From NCBI GenBank assembly GCA_024225635.1, contig JAAEMK010000741.1, forward strand, positions 1-64,000: a stretch of 64,000 nt of DNA, written 5' to 3'. Every line of letters begins with the position of its first letter. The first letter of the stretch is position 1. Below, piece after piece: positions 8,523 to 17,545 of the stretch. The notes below the pieces were generated by a model, which searched no databases, was not told the origin of the DNA, and was given only the letters and a program-made list of their open reading frames with translations. Made by a program: the position numbers and the translations under genes. The stretch is from Desulfobacteraceae bacterium (GTDB taxonomy: Bacteria; Desulfobacterota; Desulfobacteria; Desulfobacterales; Desulfobacteraceae).

Positions 8523-9275
8523 ATGAATCAACAACGGCTTGCAGACATTCTGGACCGGGTAGCAAAAGGCACCCTCTCCCCCGGCGACGCCCAGTCATCC
8601 CTCAAGGCCATGGCCTTTGAAGATATCGACTATGCCCACATCGACCATCACCGGTCCTTGAGAAAAGGGTTTCCCGAGGTGATCTTCGGCCAGGGAAAAA
8701 CCCCTGGGCAAATCATCGGCATCATGGGCTCCATGGCAAAAAACGAAGAGATCATCCTGGTCACCCGGATCGACCGGGAAAAGGCGGACCAGGTCATAAA
8801 GGCCTTCCCCGCCGCCGAGTATGACGAGGCTGCAAGAATCCTCTTATTAAAGGAACAGGAGCCTGAACTAAAATCCCAGGGGGAAATCCTCATCATATCC
8901 GCCGGCACATCGGACATTCCCGTTGCAAAGGAAGCGGCCATAACTGCCCAGGCCATGGGCAACCGGGTCCGTACCATCTTTGACGTTGGCGTGGCCGGCA
9001 TCCACCGGCTGTTCGCCCACAGGGAAGTAATCGAAAACGCATCGGTCCTGGTGGTGGTTGCGGGAATGGAGGGGGCGCTCCCAAGCGTTGTTGCGGGCAT
9101 GGTACGGGCCCCTGTAATCGCGGTTCCGACCAGTGTGGGCTACGGCACCAGCTTCGGCGGCATGACGGCCCTCCTGGGCATGCTCAACTCATGCAGCTCC
9201 AACATTGCCGTGGTCAACATCGACAATGGTTTCGGTGCGGGCTACATGGCCGGCACCATCAACCAGATGCCCTGA
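8523..9275 (+). CDS. larB: LarB, nickel-pincer cofactor biosynthesis carboxylase
   Basis: The 250-residue protein has an N-terminal region characteristic of LarB (RVAKGTLSPGDA, then FPEVIFGQGKTPGQI) and a C-terminal PurE-like carboxylase domain (ILIISAGTSDIPVAKEAA, GVAGIHRL, ALPSVVAGMV). LarB carboxylates and hydrolyses nicotinic acid adenine dinucleotide in the first step of the Ni-pincer cofactor of lactate racemase and related enzymes. LarC, LarE and LarA are not in this window. A lactate-use operon lies 27 kb away. Whether the cofactor serves lactate or another racemase is unknown. It starts three bases after the actin-like gene. Confidence 0.92.
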   Translation: MNQQRLADILDRVAKGTLSPGDAQSSLKAMAFEDIDYAHIDHHRSLRKGFPEVIFGQGKTPGQIIGIMGSMAKNEEIILVTRIDREKADQVIKAFPAAEYDEAARILLLKEQEPELKSQGEILIISAGTSDIPVAKEAAITAQAMGNRVRTIFDVGVAGIHRLFAHREVIENASVLVVVAGMEGALPSVVAGMVRAPVIAVPTSVGYGTSFGGMTALLGMLNSCSSNIAVVNIDNGFGAGYMAGTINQMP

Positions 9276-9301
9276 GAGGCCTTGGGATGCCTTCGCTGAA
9301 C

Positions 9302-9492
9302 GGGGACAGATTTAAAATCTGTCCCCCCTTTTGAGATCCCTTTGCCTTGGGGACAGATGGCTTTGCCTTGGGGACAGATTTTAATCTGTCCCCTTCATGA
9401 GATCTGTCCCCCCTTTTGATCTTGGGGACAGATTTAAATCTGTCCCCGTTGCTATTAAATCTGTCCCCGTTGTTATTTTAAATCTGTCCCCC
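9302..9492. repeat. Cluster of ten GGGGACAGAT repeats
   Basis: Four forward copies of GGGGACAGAT (9302, 9349, 9370, 9424) and six reverse copies (9317, 9384, 9402, 9438, 9459, 9482) are packed into 190 bp. Three pairs form near-perfect palindromes with a core of Ts and As (9302-9326, 9370-9393, 9424-9447). Spacing is irregular, so this is not a CRISPR array. It lies between larB and the ilv promoter and could act as a terminator or be a trace of REP-like element mobility. Confidence 0.85.
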
Positions 9493-9511
9493 GTTATTTA
9501 TTTTTTTTTAC

Positions 9512-9540
9512 TTGACATCCAGGTTTACTAAGGCTACTCA
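9512..9540 (+). promoter_or_regulatory. Candidate sigma-70 promoter of the ilv operon
   Basis: A perfect TTGACA at 9512 is followed after 17 bp by TACTCA, a weak -10 match. Transcription would start near 9547, about 35 bp before the leader peptide, which is the expected geometry for an attenuated biosynthetic operon. Confidence 0.5.
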
Positions 9541-9580
9541 TAACAGATTAAAAAATCTTAAAAGGACTTGCTACAAAAAA

Positions 9581-9664
9581 ATGATCAAAAATCTTATTAT
9601 CAACGTGCTACTATCTGTCATTATCGTGGAGGTGATTATTATCACCTCCTGGAGAAAGGGCTGA
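9581..9664 (+). CDS. ilvL: ilv operon leader peptide
   Basis: This is a 27-codon frame with 8 Ile, 4 Val and 3 Leu codons, including Ile-Ile at codons 6-7 and 14-15 and Ile-Ile-Ile at 19-21. An AAAGGA site lies 14 bases upstream, somewhat far. The stop codon lies inside the 5' strand of the antiterminator stem. Ribosome stalling at branched-chain codons when the charged tRNAs are scarce would leave the antiterminator free. This is the classical ilv attenuation design known from enterobacterial ilvGMEDA and ilvBN. The peptide has no function beyond being translated. Confidence 0.85.
   Translation: MIKNLIINVLLSVIIVEVIIITSWRKG
9628..9649 (+). promoter_or_regulatory. Leader hairpin inside ilvL
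   Basis: GGAGGTGAT pairs perfectly with ATCACCTCC around a four-base loop, inside the Ile/Val codon run. It probably corresponds to the pause hairpin of attenuators, opened by the translating ribosome. Confidence 0.6.
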
Positions 9665-9710
9665 CAGTGGCATAAATAAGATTAAGACCTTTAAAAGCCG
9701 TTATCAGCCC
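9658..9710 (+). promoter_or_regulatory. ilv antiterminator pairing
   Basis: GGGCTGA (9658-9664, including the leader stop codon) is the exact complement of TCAGCCC (9704-9710), which forms part of the terminator's left arm. The two pairings exclude each other. A ribosome that reaches the leader stop covers the left strand and permits termination. Confidence 0.65.
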
Positions 9711-9734
9711 AGAGCTGATAACGGCTTTTTTTTT
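9693..9734 (+). terminator. Attenuator terminator upstream of ilvD
   Basis: GCCGTTATCAGC pairs with GCTGATAACGGC around a five-base loop. Four A-T pairs extend the stem at its base, and nine Ts follow. This is a textbook intrinsic terminator placed 24 bp before the ilvD start, so its role must be conditional. Confidence 0.92.
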
Positions 9735-9757
9735 CTTTTTTATAACGGAGATGGGAT

Positions 9758-11425
9758 ATGAGAAGTGAGATAGCAAAGAAAGGAATTGCACGCGCGCCCC
9801 ATAGAAGCCTCATGAAGGCTGTGGGGTTTACTGACGACGAGATACGACGCCCCCTGGTGGGCATTGCAAACTCAGCCAACGAACTTATCCCCGGACATAT
9901 GCACCTTGATTCAATAGTAAAGGCGGTCAAGGCAGGGATCACAATGGCGGGGGGAACCCCCATGGAGTTCTCCACCATCGGCGTATGCGACGGCATCGCC
10001 ATGAACCACAGCGGCATGCATTACTCCCTGGCGAGCCGGGAACTCATTGCCGACTCCATCGAAGTTACGGCCACGGCCCACCCCTTTGACGCCATCGTCA
10101 TGGTCCCCAATTGCGACAAGATCGTTCCCGGCATGCTCATGGCGGCGGCACGGCTCAACATACCGGCCATCCTGGTTAGCGGCGGTCCCATGCTTCCCGG
10201 CATCGACCCCAGGGACGGGTCAAAGAAAATCGATCTGATCTCCGTGTTTGAGGCGGTGGGAGCTGTCAGCAACGGCACCATGACCGAAGAGGAGCTTACG
10301 ACCATCGAGGATGCGGCCTGCCCCACCTGCGGCTCCTGCGCCGGCATGTTCACGGCCAACTCAATGAACTGCCTCACCGAAGCAATCGGCATGGGACTTC
10401 CGGGCAACGGCACCATCCCCGGCCCCATGTCCGAAAGGCTTCGCCTGGCAAAAAAAGCCGGCATGGCCGTAATGGATCTGTATAATAAGGACATCACCCC
10501 CCTCAAGATCCTGACCGAGACCGCGTTTCGCAACTCCCTGGCCGTTGACATGGCCCTTGGCTGCTCCACCAACACCGTGCTCCACCTCAAGGCCATCGCC
10601 CATGAGGCGGGCATTGACATCGATCTCGAACTCATCAACGAAATAAGTAAAATAACGCCCCACCTCTGCTCATTGAGCCCGGGGGGCAAGGACCATATTG
10701 TGGACCTCAACCGTGCCGGCGGCATCCCCGCCGTGATGAAACAGCTTCTGGATGCGGGGCTCATCAACGGAGAATGCATAACCGCCACGTGCAAACCGGT
10801 CAAAGAGAACCTTGCAGGAGCGGTAACCAAGGAACCGGACGTGATCAGGCCCATGGAAGATCCCTACCACAAAGAAGGCGGATTAGCTGTTCTCTTCGGC
10901 AACATCGCCCCTGAAGGATGCGTTGTCAAGCAGTCTGCGGTCAAGCCCGAGATGCTCCGGCATAAGGGCCCTGCCAGGGTATTCCACTCCGAAGAGGCCG
11001 CAACCGAAGCGATCCTCTCAAACAAGATCAACAAGGGCGACGTAATTGCCATCCTCTATGAAGGACCTGCCGGAGGCCCCGGCATGCGGGAGATGCTCAC
11101 CCCCACCTCGGCCATCGCGGGCATGGGCCTTGACGGAGATGTCGCTCTCATCACCGACGGCCGCTTCTCGGGCGGCACCAAGGGCGCCTCCATCGGCCAC
11201 ATCTCCCCCGAAGCCATGGAGGGAGGGCTTCTTGCCGCCCTGACCGAGGGAGACATGATCTCCATCGACATCCCGGCAAAGACCATCGAGCTCATGGTGG
11301 ACGAGGAAACCGTCAACCAGCGGCTTTCCGGGTGGAAACGGCCCGAACCCAAGATCAAGACCGGGTATCTCGCACGGTATGCAAAACAGGTAAGTTCGGC
11401 AGGTAATGGCGCCGTATTTAAATAA
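9758..11425 (+). CDS. ilvD: Dihydroxy-acid dehydratase
   Basis: IlvD (555 residues, normal length) dehydrates 2,3-dihydroxy-isovalerate and 2,3-dihydroxy-3-methylvalerate to the 2-oxoacids that precede Val, Leu and Ile. The three Fe-S cluster cysteine regions are visible: NCDKIVPGM near residue 115, [19 protein letters not shown] near 190, and the family motif GNGTIPGP follows. A TAACGGAGATGG site precedes the ATG. It is the first structural gene after the attenuator. The enzyme's Fe-S cluster is oxygen-sensitive in many bacteria, consistent with an anaerobe. Confidence 0.97.
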   Translation: MRSEIAKKGIARAPHRSLMKAVGFTDDEIRRPLVGIANSANELIPGHMHLDSIVKAVKAGITMAGGTPMEFSTIGVCDGIAMNHSGMHYSLASRELIADSIEVTATAHPFDAIVMVPNCDKIVPGMLMAAARLNIPAILVSGGPMLPGIDPRDGSKKIDLISVFEAVGAVSNGTMTEEELTTIEDAACPTCGSCAGMFTANSMNCLTEAIGMGLPGNGTIPGPMSERLRLAKKAGMAVMDLYNKDITPLKILTETAFRNSLAVDMALGCSTNTVLHLKAIAHEAGIDIDLELINEISKITPHLCSLSPGGKDHIVDLNRAGGIPAVMKQLLDAGLINGECITATCKPVKENLAGAVTKEPDVIRPMEDPYHKEGGLAVLFGNIAPEGCVVKQSAVKPEMLRHKGPARVFHSEEAATEAILSNKINKGDVIAILYEGPAGGPGMREMLTPTSAIAGMGLDGDVALITDGRFSGGTKGASIGHISPEAMEGGLLAALTEGDMISIDIPAKTIELMVDEETVNQRLSGWKRPEPKIKTGYLARYAKQVSSAGNGAVFK

Positions 11426-11462
11426 TGAAACAAGGAAACCCCATTTCACAAGGAGAAAAGTG

Positions 11463-13154
11463 ATGAAACTGACAGGCGCTCAAATCCTGATAAAGATGAT
11501 CAAGTCCCAGGGAGTCGATACCATTTTCGGCTATCCCGGCGGCGCCGTCATAGATATCTATGATGAACTGGCCAATCATCCTGACTTAAGGCACATCCTC
11601 GTTCGTCACGAGCAGGGCGCGGTTCATGCCGCGGATGCCTATGCCAGGGCAAAGGGAGACGTGGGAGTATCCCTTGTCACCTCCGGACCCGGCGCAACCA
11701 ATACGGTCACGGGCATTGCATCCGCTTACCTGGACTCCGTTCCCATCGTTGTGTTCACGGGCCAGGTCAACTCCGCCCTCATCGGCAACGATGCGTTCCA
11801 GGAAGTGGATATCGTCGGCATCACCCGGCCCTGCACCAAGCACAACTATCTTGTAAAGCATGTGGAGGACCTTGCCCGCATCATCAAGGAGGCGTTTTAC
11901 ATCGCAAGTTCGGGGCGTCCCGGACCGGTGCTGGTCGACCTTCCCAAGGATGTAATGACGGCAACCGTGGAGTTTGAGGAACCGGGCGAGATCCATATCA
12001 AATCCTACCGCCCCACTTACTCCCCCAACCTGAAGCAGCTGGGTAAGGTGGTGGAGCTGATCAAGCAGGCAAAGCGGCCCCTGATATTCGCCGGCGGCGG
12101 CGTGGCGCTCTCAAAAGCCTCCGACGAAGTCACGCAGCTCGCGAAAATGGCCGACATTCCGGTCACGGCCTCCCTCATGGGCCTTGGCACCTTTCCGGGT
12201 TCCGATCCCCTGTGGCTGGGCATGCCCGGCATGCACGGCACCTACCGGGCCAACCTGAGCATCGACAGCTGCGATCTCATGATCGCGGCGGGCGTCCGGT
12301 TTGACGACAGGGTGACCGGCCGCATCGAAAAATTCGCCCCCAATGCCAAGATCATCCAGATCGACATCGACCCCACCTCCATCCACAAGAACGTGAACGT
12401 GGACTGCCCCATCGTGGGAGACTGTAAAAAGACCCTGGCCCTTCTCAACGAGATGCTGGAAAAAGAGAAGATCTCCGAAGTCCGGGCCGACAGAAGCGAG
12501 TGGCTGGGACAGATCAACGAGTGGAAATCCACCCAGCCCCTCAGGTACGACCAGGACGACGAGACCATCAAACCCCAGTTTGTCATCGAGACCCTTCACC
12601 AGCTGACCCGGGGCAAGGCGATCATAACCACGGAGGTCGGCCAGAACCAGATGTGGACGGCCCAGTACTACGATTTTGACAAGCCCAACCACTTTATCAC
12701 CTCTGGCGGTCTCGGGGTAATGGGATTCGGTCTTCCCGCCGCCATCGGCGCCAAGGCCGCATGCCCGGACAAGATTGTCGTGGACGTTGCCGGCGACGGA
12801 AGCATCCAGATGAACATCCAGGAACTGAGCACCTCCCTGGAAGCCGGGCTTCCGGTGAAGGTCGTCATCCTCAACAACCGCTACCTCGGCATGGTGCGCC
12901 AGTGGCAGGATCTTTTCTACGACAAGCGCTACTCATCCACCCCCATGGAGTGCGCCCCCGACTTTGTCAAGCTTGCCGAAGCCTATGGCGCCACGGGCAT
13001 GAGGGCCTCAAAACCCTCGGAAGTAAAGGAAACACTGGAAAAGGGCCTTGCCACCGAGGGCACCGTGATCATGGAGTTCCTGGTGGAACGCGAAGAACTT
13101 GTCTATCCCATGGTTCCCGCCGGCGGCGCCATCACGGAAATGCTTCTCGTATAG
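11463..13154 (+). CDS. ilvB: Acetolactate synthase large subunit
   Basis: This is the catalytic subunit (563 residues) of acetohydroxyacid synthase. It condenses pyruvate with pyruvate or 2-oxobutyrate using TPP, Mg and FAD. The glutamate of RHEQGAVHAADAYAR activates TPP, and the TPP-binding motif GDGSIQMNIQEL lies near residue 440. I chose the ATG at 11463 because AGGAG lies seven bases upstream and the conserved N-terminus (TGAQILIKMI) begins there. An upstream frame starts at 11406, inside the end of ilvD. IlvN follows 24 bp downstream. Confidence 0.96.
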   Translation: MKLTGAQILIKMIKSQGVDTIFGYPGGAVIDIYDELANHPDLRHILVRHEQGAVHAADAYARAKGDVGVSLVTSGPGATNTVTGIASAYLDSVPIVVFTGQVNSALIGNDAFQEVDIVGITRPCTKHNYLVKHVEDLARIIKEAFYIASSGRPGPVLVDLPKDVMTATVEFEEPGEIHIKSYRPTYSPNLKQLGKVVELIKQAKRPLIFAGGGVALSKASDEVTQLAKMADIPVTASLMGLGTFPGSDPLWLGMPGMHGTYRANLSIDSCDLMIAAGVRFDDRVTGRIEKFAPNAKIIQIDIDPTSIHKNVNVDCPIVGDCKKTLALLNEMLEKEKISEVRADRSEWLGQINEWKSTQPLRYDQDDETIKPQFVIETLHQLTRGKAIITTEVGQNQMWTAQYYDFDKPNHFITSGGLGVMGFGLPAAIGAKAACPDKIVVDVAGDGSIQMNIQELSTSLEAGLPVKVVILNNRYLGMVRQWQDLFYDKRYSSTPMECAPDFVKLAEAYGATGMRASKPSEVKETLEKGLATEGTVIMEFLVEREELVYPMVPAGGAITEMLLV

Positions 13155-13178
13155 AACTTTAAAGGAAAGGGTTTAAGG

Positions 13179-13682
13179 ATGAAAAACCAGAAACACATAT
13201 TTTCGATCCTCGTGGACAATGAACCGGGAGTCCTGTCCAGGATCGCCGGCCTGTTCAGCGGCAGGGGCTACAACATCGACAGCTTGAGCGTCGCCCAGAC
13301 CGTGGAGTCCAATGCGTCCAGGATCACCATGGAAACCAGCGGCGACGATCACATAATCGAACAGATCATCAAGCAGCTCCACAAGCTGATCAACGTCATA
13401 ACGGTCATCGACCTTACGGACAAGCACCACGTAAAAAGGGAACTTGCCCTGATCAAGGTCCATGCAAAACCCGAACACCGGGCGGAGATCCTGAGGATCG
13501 TGGATATCTTCAGGTGCCGGGTGGTGGATGTGGGCCATGAGCACTACACCATCGAGATGTCCGGGGACGAAGAAAAATTCGATGCGATCATGAGCCTCCT
13601 GAAGCCCATGGGAATCATCGAGACCGCAAGGACGGGGGCCATCGCCCTTACCCGCGAGAATGAGCATAAAAATAATAAATAA
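13179..13682 (+). CDS. ilvN: Acetolactate synthase regulatory subunit
   Basis: The 167-residue small subunit has an N-terminal ACT domain (ILVDNEPGVLSRIAGLFSGR, then GYNIDSLSV) that binds valine for feedback inhibition, and a C-terminal domain of the usual length. It pairs with the IlvB product encoded immediately upstream. IlvC, commonly the next gene in bacteria, is absent here. Confidence 0.95.
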   Translation: MKNQKHIFSILVDNEPGVLSRIAGLFSGRGYNIDSLSVAQTVESNASRITMETSGDDHIIEQIIKQLHKLINVITVIDLTDKHHVKRELALIKVHAKPEHRAEILRIVDIFRCRVVDVGHEHYTIEMSGDEEKFDAIMSLLKPMGIIETARTGAIALTRENEHKNNK

Positions 13683-13777
13683 GCGGTCCCTGGGACCTTC
13701 CAAAATATAGTAAAACAAATCGTTCCGGGGGGATGCGAATCCGCCTCCCCCGGGAACTTCTTCCGGAGACAAAACCG

Positions 13778-15370
13778 ATGAAACGAGCACTTCTTTACGA
13801 CACAACCCTAAGGGACGGGATGCAGGGCGAAAATATCTGCTTTTCCCCTGAAGAAAAAGTGAAAATAGCCCAGAAACTGGACGATATAGGCATTCACTAC
13901 ATCGAAGGCGGATGGCCCGGTTCCAATCCCAGCGCAGTGCGATTTTTCGACCTGATTAAGGATGTGGAGCTGAAGAGTGCGAAAATCGCCGCCTTTGGTT
14001 CCACAAGACGGGCCAACACACGGCCGGAGGATGACCCGAATCTCAAGGCCCTTATCGAATGCGGCGCTCCGGTGGTGACCATCTTCGGCAAGAGCTGGGA
14101 CCTCCATGTGGAAACCGTCATGAAGAACACCCTGGAAGAGAACCTTGCCATGATCCGGGAGAGCATCGCCTATCTTCTCTCCAAGGATCTGGAGGTGCTC
14201 TACGATGCCGAACATTTTTACGACGCCTTCCTGGAAAATCGGGACTATGCCATGGAAACCCTGAAGGCGGCCGTGGATGGCGGATGCCGCACCCTGGTGC
14301 TATGCGATACCAACGGCGGCACCCTGCCCCACGACCTCGAGGCCATCACCCAAACCGTGACGGAAACCCTTGACGGCCTTTACGATTTCGCCGTTGACCT
14401 CGGCATCCATGCCCATAACGACTGCAGCATGGCCGTTGCCAACACCGTCGCGGCGGTCCGGTCCGGGGCAAGCATGGTCCAGGGCACCATCAACGGTTAC
14501 GGGGAGCGGTGCGGCAATGCGGATCTCACCTCCGTCATTCCCGTCCTTGCCCTGAAGATGAATGTACCGTGCATGAATCCCGACAACCTGAAAAAGCTCC
14601 GGTCCCTGTCCCGGTTCGTCAGCGAAACCGCCAACATGACGCCCCTCAACTCAAGGCCCTTTGTGGGCAAAAGCGCCTTTACCCACAAGGGGGGCATCCA
14701 CGTGAGCGCGGTGATGAAGGAATCCCGGGCCTACGAGCACATGGACCCGCTCCTGGTGGGCAACAAGCGCCGGGTGCTCGTATCCGAGCAATCGGGAAAG
14801 AGCAACATCGTCTACAAGGCCAAGGAGATGGGCCTGAACCTGAGCGGCAAAGACTGGTATGAACAAAACATCATGTCGAATGTCAAGGAGCTCGAGGAGG
14901 AAGGCTTCCAGTATGACGTGGCCGAGGCCTCCCTCAAGATTCTCATGGAGAGGCTGTCGGACCAGCACGAGGCCCATTTCGAACTTGAATCCTTCCGGGT
15001 CACCATTGAAAAGAACAAGGAACAGCCCTGCTACGCCCACGCCACCATCAAGATCAAGGTCGGGGATGACTATGAGATCACGGCGGCCGAGGGGGACGGT
15101 CCGGTAAGCGCGCTGGATAACGCCCTTAGAAAGGCGTTGAGCAAGATTTATCCCTCCATCAGCGACATGCGCCTGGTGGACTTCAAGGTTCGTGTCATCG
15201 AAGGAACCGACGGCACGGACGCCAAGGTAAGGGTCATCATCGAATCCAGGGACGAAGACAACATCTTCAGCACCATCGGGGTGAGTGAAGATATCATCGA
15301 AGCAAGCTGGCACGCACTCGCAGACAGCTTTCAGTACAAACTCTCCCTTGACAAGGAGAAAAACGTTTAA
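13778..15370 (+). CDS. cimA: (R)-citramalate synthase
   Basis: CimA (530 residues) condenses pyruvate with acetyl-CoA to citramalate, the threonine-independent entry to isoleucine. The N-terminal TIM-barrel motif YDTTLRDGMQGENICFS has the citramalate-type variation rather than the LeuA form. The metal site HAHNDCSMAVANT is near residue 210, and the C-terminal third carries the LeuA-type allosteric domain. I chose the ATG at 13778 because GGAG lies nine bases upstream. A longer frame from 13733 has no site. It lies between ilvN and leuA, so one transcript carries the precursor enzymes for Ile, Val and Leu. Confidence 0.93.
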   Translation: MKRALLYDTTLRDGMQGENICFSPEEKVKIAQKLDDIGIHYIEGGWPGSNPSAVRFFDLIKDVELKSAKIAAFGSTRRANTRPEDDPNLKALIECGAPVVTIFGKSWDLHVETVMKNTLEENLAMIRESIAYLLSKDLEVLYDAEHFYDAFLENRDYAMETLKAAVDGGCRTLVLCDTNGGTLPHDLEAITQTVTETLDGLYDFAVDLGIHAHNDCSMAVANTVAAVRSGASMVQGTINGYGERCGNADLTSVIPVLALKMNVPCMNPDNLKKLRSLSRFVSETANMTPLNSRPFVGKSAFTHKGGIHVSAVMKESRAYEHMDPLLVGNKRRVLVSEQSGKSNIVYKAKEMGLNLSGKDWYEQNIMSNVKELEEEGFQYDVAEASLKILMERLSDQHEAHFELESFRVTIEKNKEQPCYAHATIKIKVGDDYEITAAEGDGPVSALDNALRKALSKIYPSISDMRLVDFKVRVIEGTDGTDAKVRVIIESRDEDNIFSTIGVSEDIIEASWHALADSFQYKLSLDKEKNV

Positions 15371-15388
15371 ACCCAAAACGAGGATGTT

Positions 15389-16933
15389 ATGAAACAAGAA
15401 AACAAAATCACCATATTCGACACCACCCTCCGGGATGGTGAGCAATCACCCGGAGCAAGCATGAACGCGGCAGAGAAACTTCGCATCGCCATCCAGCTTG
15501 AGCTGCTAGGGGTGGATGTGATCGAGGCGGGTTTTCCGGCAGCCTCCGTAGGGGACTTCAAGGCCGTCGAGATAATTGCCGGGAAGATGAAAAAATGCCA
15601 GGTTGCCGCCCTGTGCCGGGCGTCGGAGCTGGACATCACCAAGGCCTGGGAGGCCATTAAGGACGCGGCATTCCCAAGGATTCACACCTTTATCGCCACC
15701 TCCGACATCCACCTGGAGTACAAACTCAAAATGTCCAGGGAAGAGGTGCTGGAAAAAGCGGTCCAGGCCGTGAAGTTTGCCGCCTCCTTCACCGACAACG
15801 TGGAATTTTCCGCCGAGGACGGCTCACGGAGCGATCCCGATTTCCTGTGCAAGGTGTTCGAGGCCGTGATCGACGCAGGGGCCACCACGGTCAACCTGCC
15901 CGACACCGTGGGCTATGCCGTGCCCGAGGAATTCGGCAAGCTTGTGGCGCATGTGATGGAGAACACCCCCAACATGGACAAGGCCGTGCTGAGCGTCCAC
16001 TGCCACAACGACCTGGGCCTTGCCACGGCAAACACCCTTGCCGCCATCCGGTCGGGGGCAAGGCAGGCCGAGGTGACCATCAACGGCATCGGGGAGCGGG
16101 CAGGCAACACCTCCCTTGAGGAAGTGGTGATGTCCCTGGGTACCCGGCCCAATTTCTATCCGGAATCCACCGGCATCGACACCACCAAGATCTATCCCAC
16201 AAGCCGCCTTGTGAGCTCCATCACCGGCATCATGATCCAGCCCAACCGGGCCATCGTAGGGGCCAACGCCTTTGCCCACGAAGCCGGCATCCACCAGGAC
16301 GGTGTGCTGAAAAATCCCATGACCTACGAGATCATGAAGCCCGAAACCGTGGGCGTGAGCAGGAACGCCCTGGTTCTTGGCAAGCACTCGGGCCGCCACG
16401 CCCTCTACAGCCATATTGCGGAAAAAGGGTACAACCTCTCGGACGAGGAGCTCACCACGGTATTTGAGAAATTCAAGCACCTGGCGGACAGGAAAAAAAC
16501 CATCCTTGACGAGGATATCGACGCCCTGATCAACGAGGCGATCCTGAGAAGCGCCGAGGTGTTCAGCCTCAAATACCTCCATATATCCAGCGGCACCTCC
16601 GTGTATCCCCATGCCAGCGTTCATCTCACCATCAACGACCGCATGGTCAAGGGAGCCACCGAAGGAAACGGCCCCATCGACGCCGTGTTCAACACCATCT
16701 CACGAATCACCGACACCAAGTCCGAGCTGCTGCGGTTCACCATCAGCGCCCTCACCGAGGGCACCGACGCCCAGGGTGAGGTAACGGTTCGGCTATCCGA
16801 GGACGGCATCGTGGCCCTTGGAAAGGGCTCCGACCCGGATATCATCACGGCAAGCGCCCTTGCCTACATCAACGGGCTCAACCGGCTCGAGTACCTCAAG
16901 ACCAATCCCGTGGTCAAACCGGAAACCATGTAA
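15389..16933 (+). CDS. leuA: 2-Isopropylmalate synthase
   Basis: LeuA (514 residues) condenses 2-oxoisovalerate with acetyl-CoA, the committed step to leucine. The catalytic segment FDTTLRDGEQSPGASM is at the N-terminus, the metal-binding SVHCHNDLGLATANT near residue 203, and the leucine-sensing regulatory domain occupies the last 130 residues. It appears intact and is the last gene of the ilv-cim-leu operon. Segments of it recur downstream as fragments at 18006-18062 and 18166-18584, so its 3' side borders a recombination-prone island. Confidence 0.96.
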   Translation: MKQENKITIFDTTLRDGEQSPGASMNAAEKLRIAIQLELLGVDVIEAGFPAASVGDFKAVEIIAGKMKKCQVAALCRASELDITKAWEAIKDAAFPRIHTFIATSDIHLEYKLKMSREEVLEKAVQAVKFAASFTDNVEFSAEDGSRSDPDFLCKVFEAVIDAGATTVNLPDTVGYAVPEEFGKLVAHVMENTPNMDKAVLSVHCHNDLGLATANTLAAIRSGARQAEVTINGIGERAGNTSLEEVVMSLGTRPNFYPESTGIDTTKIYPTSRLVSSITGIMIQPNRAIVGANAFAHEAGIHQDGVLKNPMTYEIMKPETVGVSRNALVLGKHSGRHALYSHIAEKGYNLSDEELTTVFEKFKHLADRKKTILDEDIDALINEAILRSAEVFSLKYLHISSGTSVYPHASVHLTINDRMVKGATEGNGPIDAVFNTISRITDTKSELLRFTISALTEGTDAQGEVTVRLSEDGIVALGKGSDPDIITASALAYINGLNRLEYLKTNPVVKPETM

Positions 16934-16952
16934 CCCATCGGGAATGAACCCA

Positions 16953-16976
16953 AAGCACCCGGAGCATCGGGTGCTT
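16953..16976 (+). terminator. Stem-loop after leuA
   Basis: AAGCACCCG pairs with CGGGTGCTT around a six-base loop, 20 bp after the leuA stop. There is no long T-run, so as an intrinsic terminator it is weak or factor-assisted. Confidence 0.6.
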
Positions 16977-17159
16977 CTATCGCCTCCCTGAAAGACAAGG
17001 CCGGTATCATGCCGCTTCCTTTATTAAGAGCATAATACCGGCCCGCGGCCTCTCAATATCCTGCCAACAGGCGATTTCGGTTTCAATGCTTTAAACCGAA
17101 ATATTGAGACTAATATGACTTACCCACATGAACTGAAAAAAAACAAATGGCAGCACTTG

Positions 17160-17531
17160 TCATTTTAACCGCTTACATTCATAAGGATTGATTATATATA
17201 TCGTTTCATTGCTCCCACTGAATGCATGGACAACTATTTTTAATTGATTGCCGGAACTCTCGGCATGCACTGCTTTAATAAGAGAAATATCGAATGAACA
17301 CTCAGATTTTGAATCACGTTTTAAGATACACACGGGTCCTTGCCAGACCGAAGGTGAGGATACATTATCAGGGCCGTAAATTCTTACTATGACATCTGCA
17401 AATCGAAACTCTGTATATAATTCGGACGAATCACATAATACATCACTCGTATTATAATTGATAATTCCCTGGCACCCTACATATGAGATAATAAGTATAA
17501 CGCTCATTAATACCATTAAGCATTTAGACAT
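17160..17531 (-). CDS. Small lipoprotein, candidate immunity protein
   Basis: I do not recognise the family. The 123-residue product starts with a short lipoprotein-like signal (MSKCLMVLMSVILIISYVGC, with Cys20 as the candidate lipidation site), followed by a soluble, beta-rich-looking domain with two or three cysteines. The ATG at 17531 has AAAGGA about nine bases upstream. An in-frame start at 17564 would overlap the preceding gene. It lies 14 bp downstream of a putative NlpC/P60-like hydrolase gene. A cell-wall amidase effector followed by a small exported protein is the usual effector/immunity layout, hence the suggested role. The region is markedly AT-rich. Confidence 0.6.
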   Translation of the reverse strand: MSKCLMVLMSVILIISYVGCQGIINYNTSDVLCDSSELYTEFRFADVIVRIYGPDNVSSPSVWQGPVCILKRDSKSECSFDISLIKAVHAESSGNQLKIVVHAFSGSNETIYIINPYECKRLK

Positions 17532-17545
17532 AAAAAAGTTTCCTT

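Noticed and set aside
9302-9492. Possible CRISPR array.
   Set aside because: Repeats are only about 10 bp, occur in both orientations and have irregular gaps with no spacer-like units; no cas genes are near.
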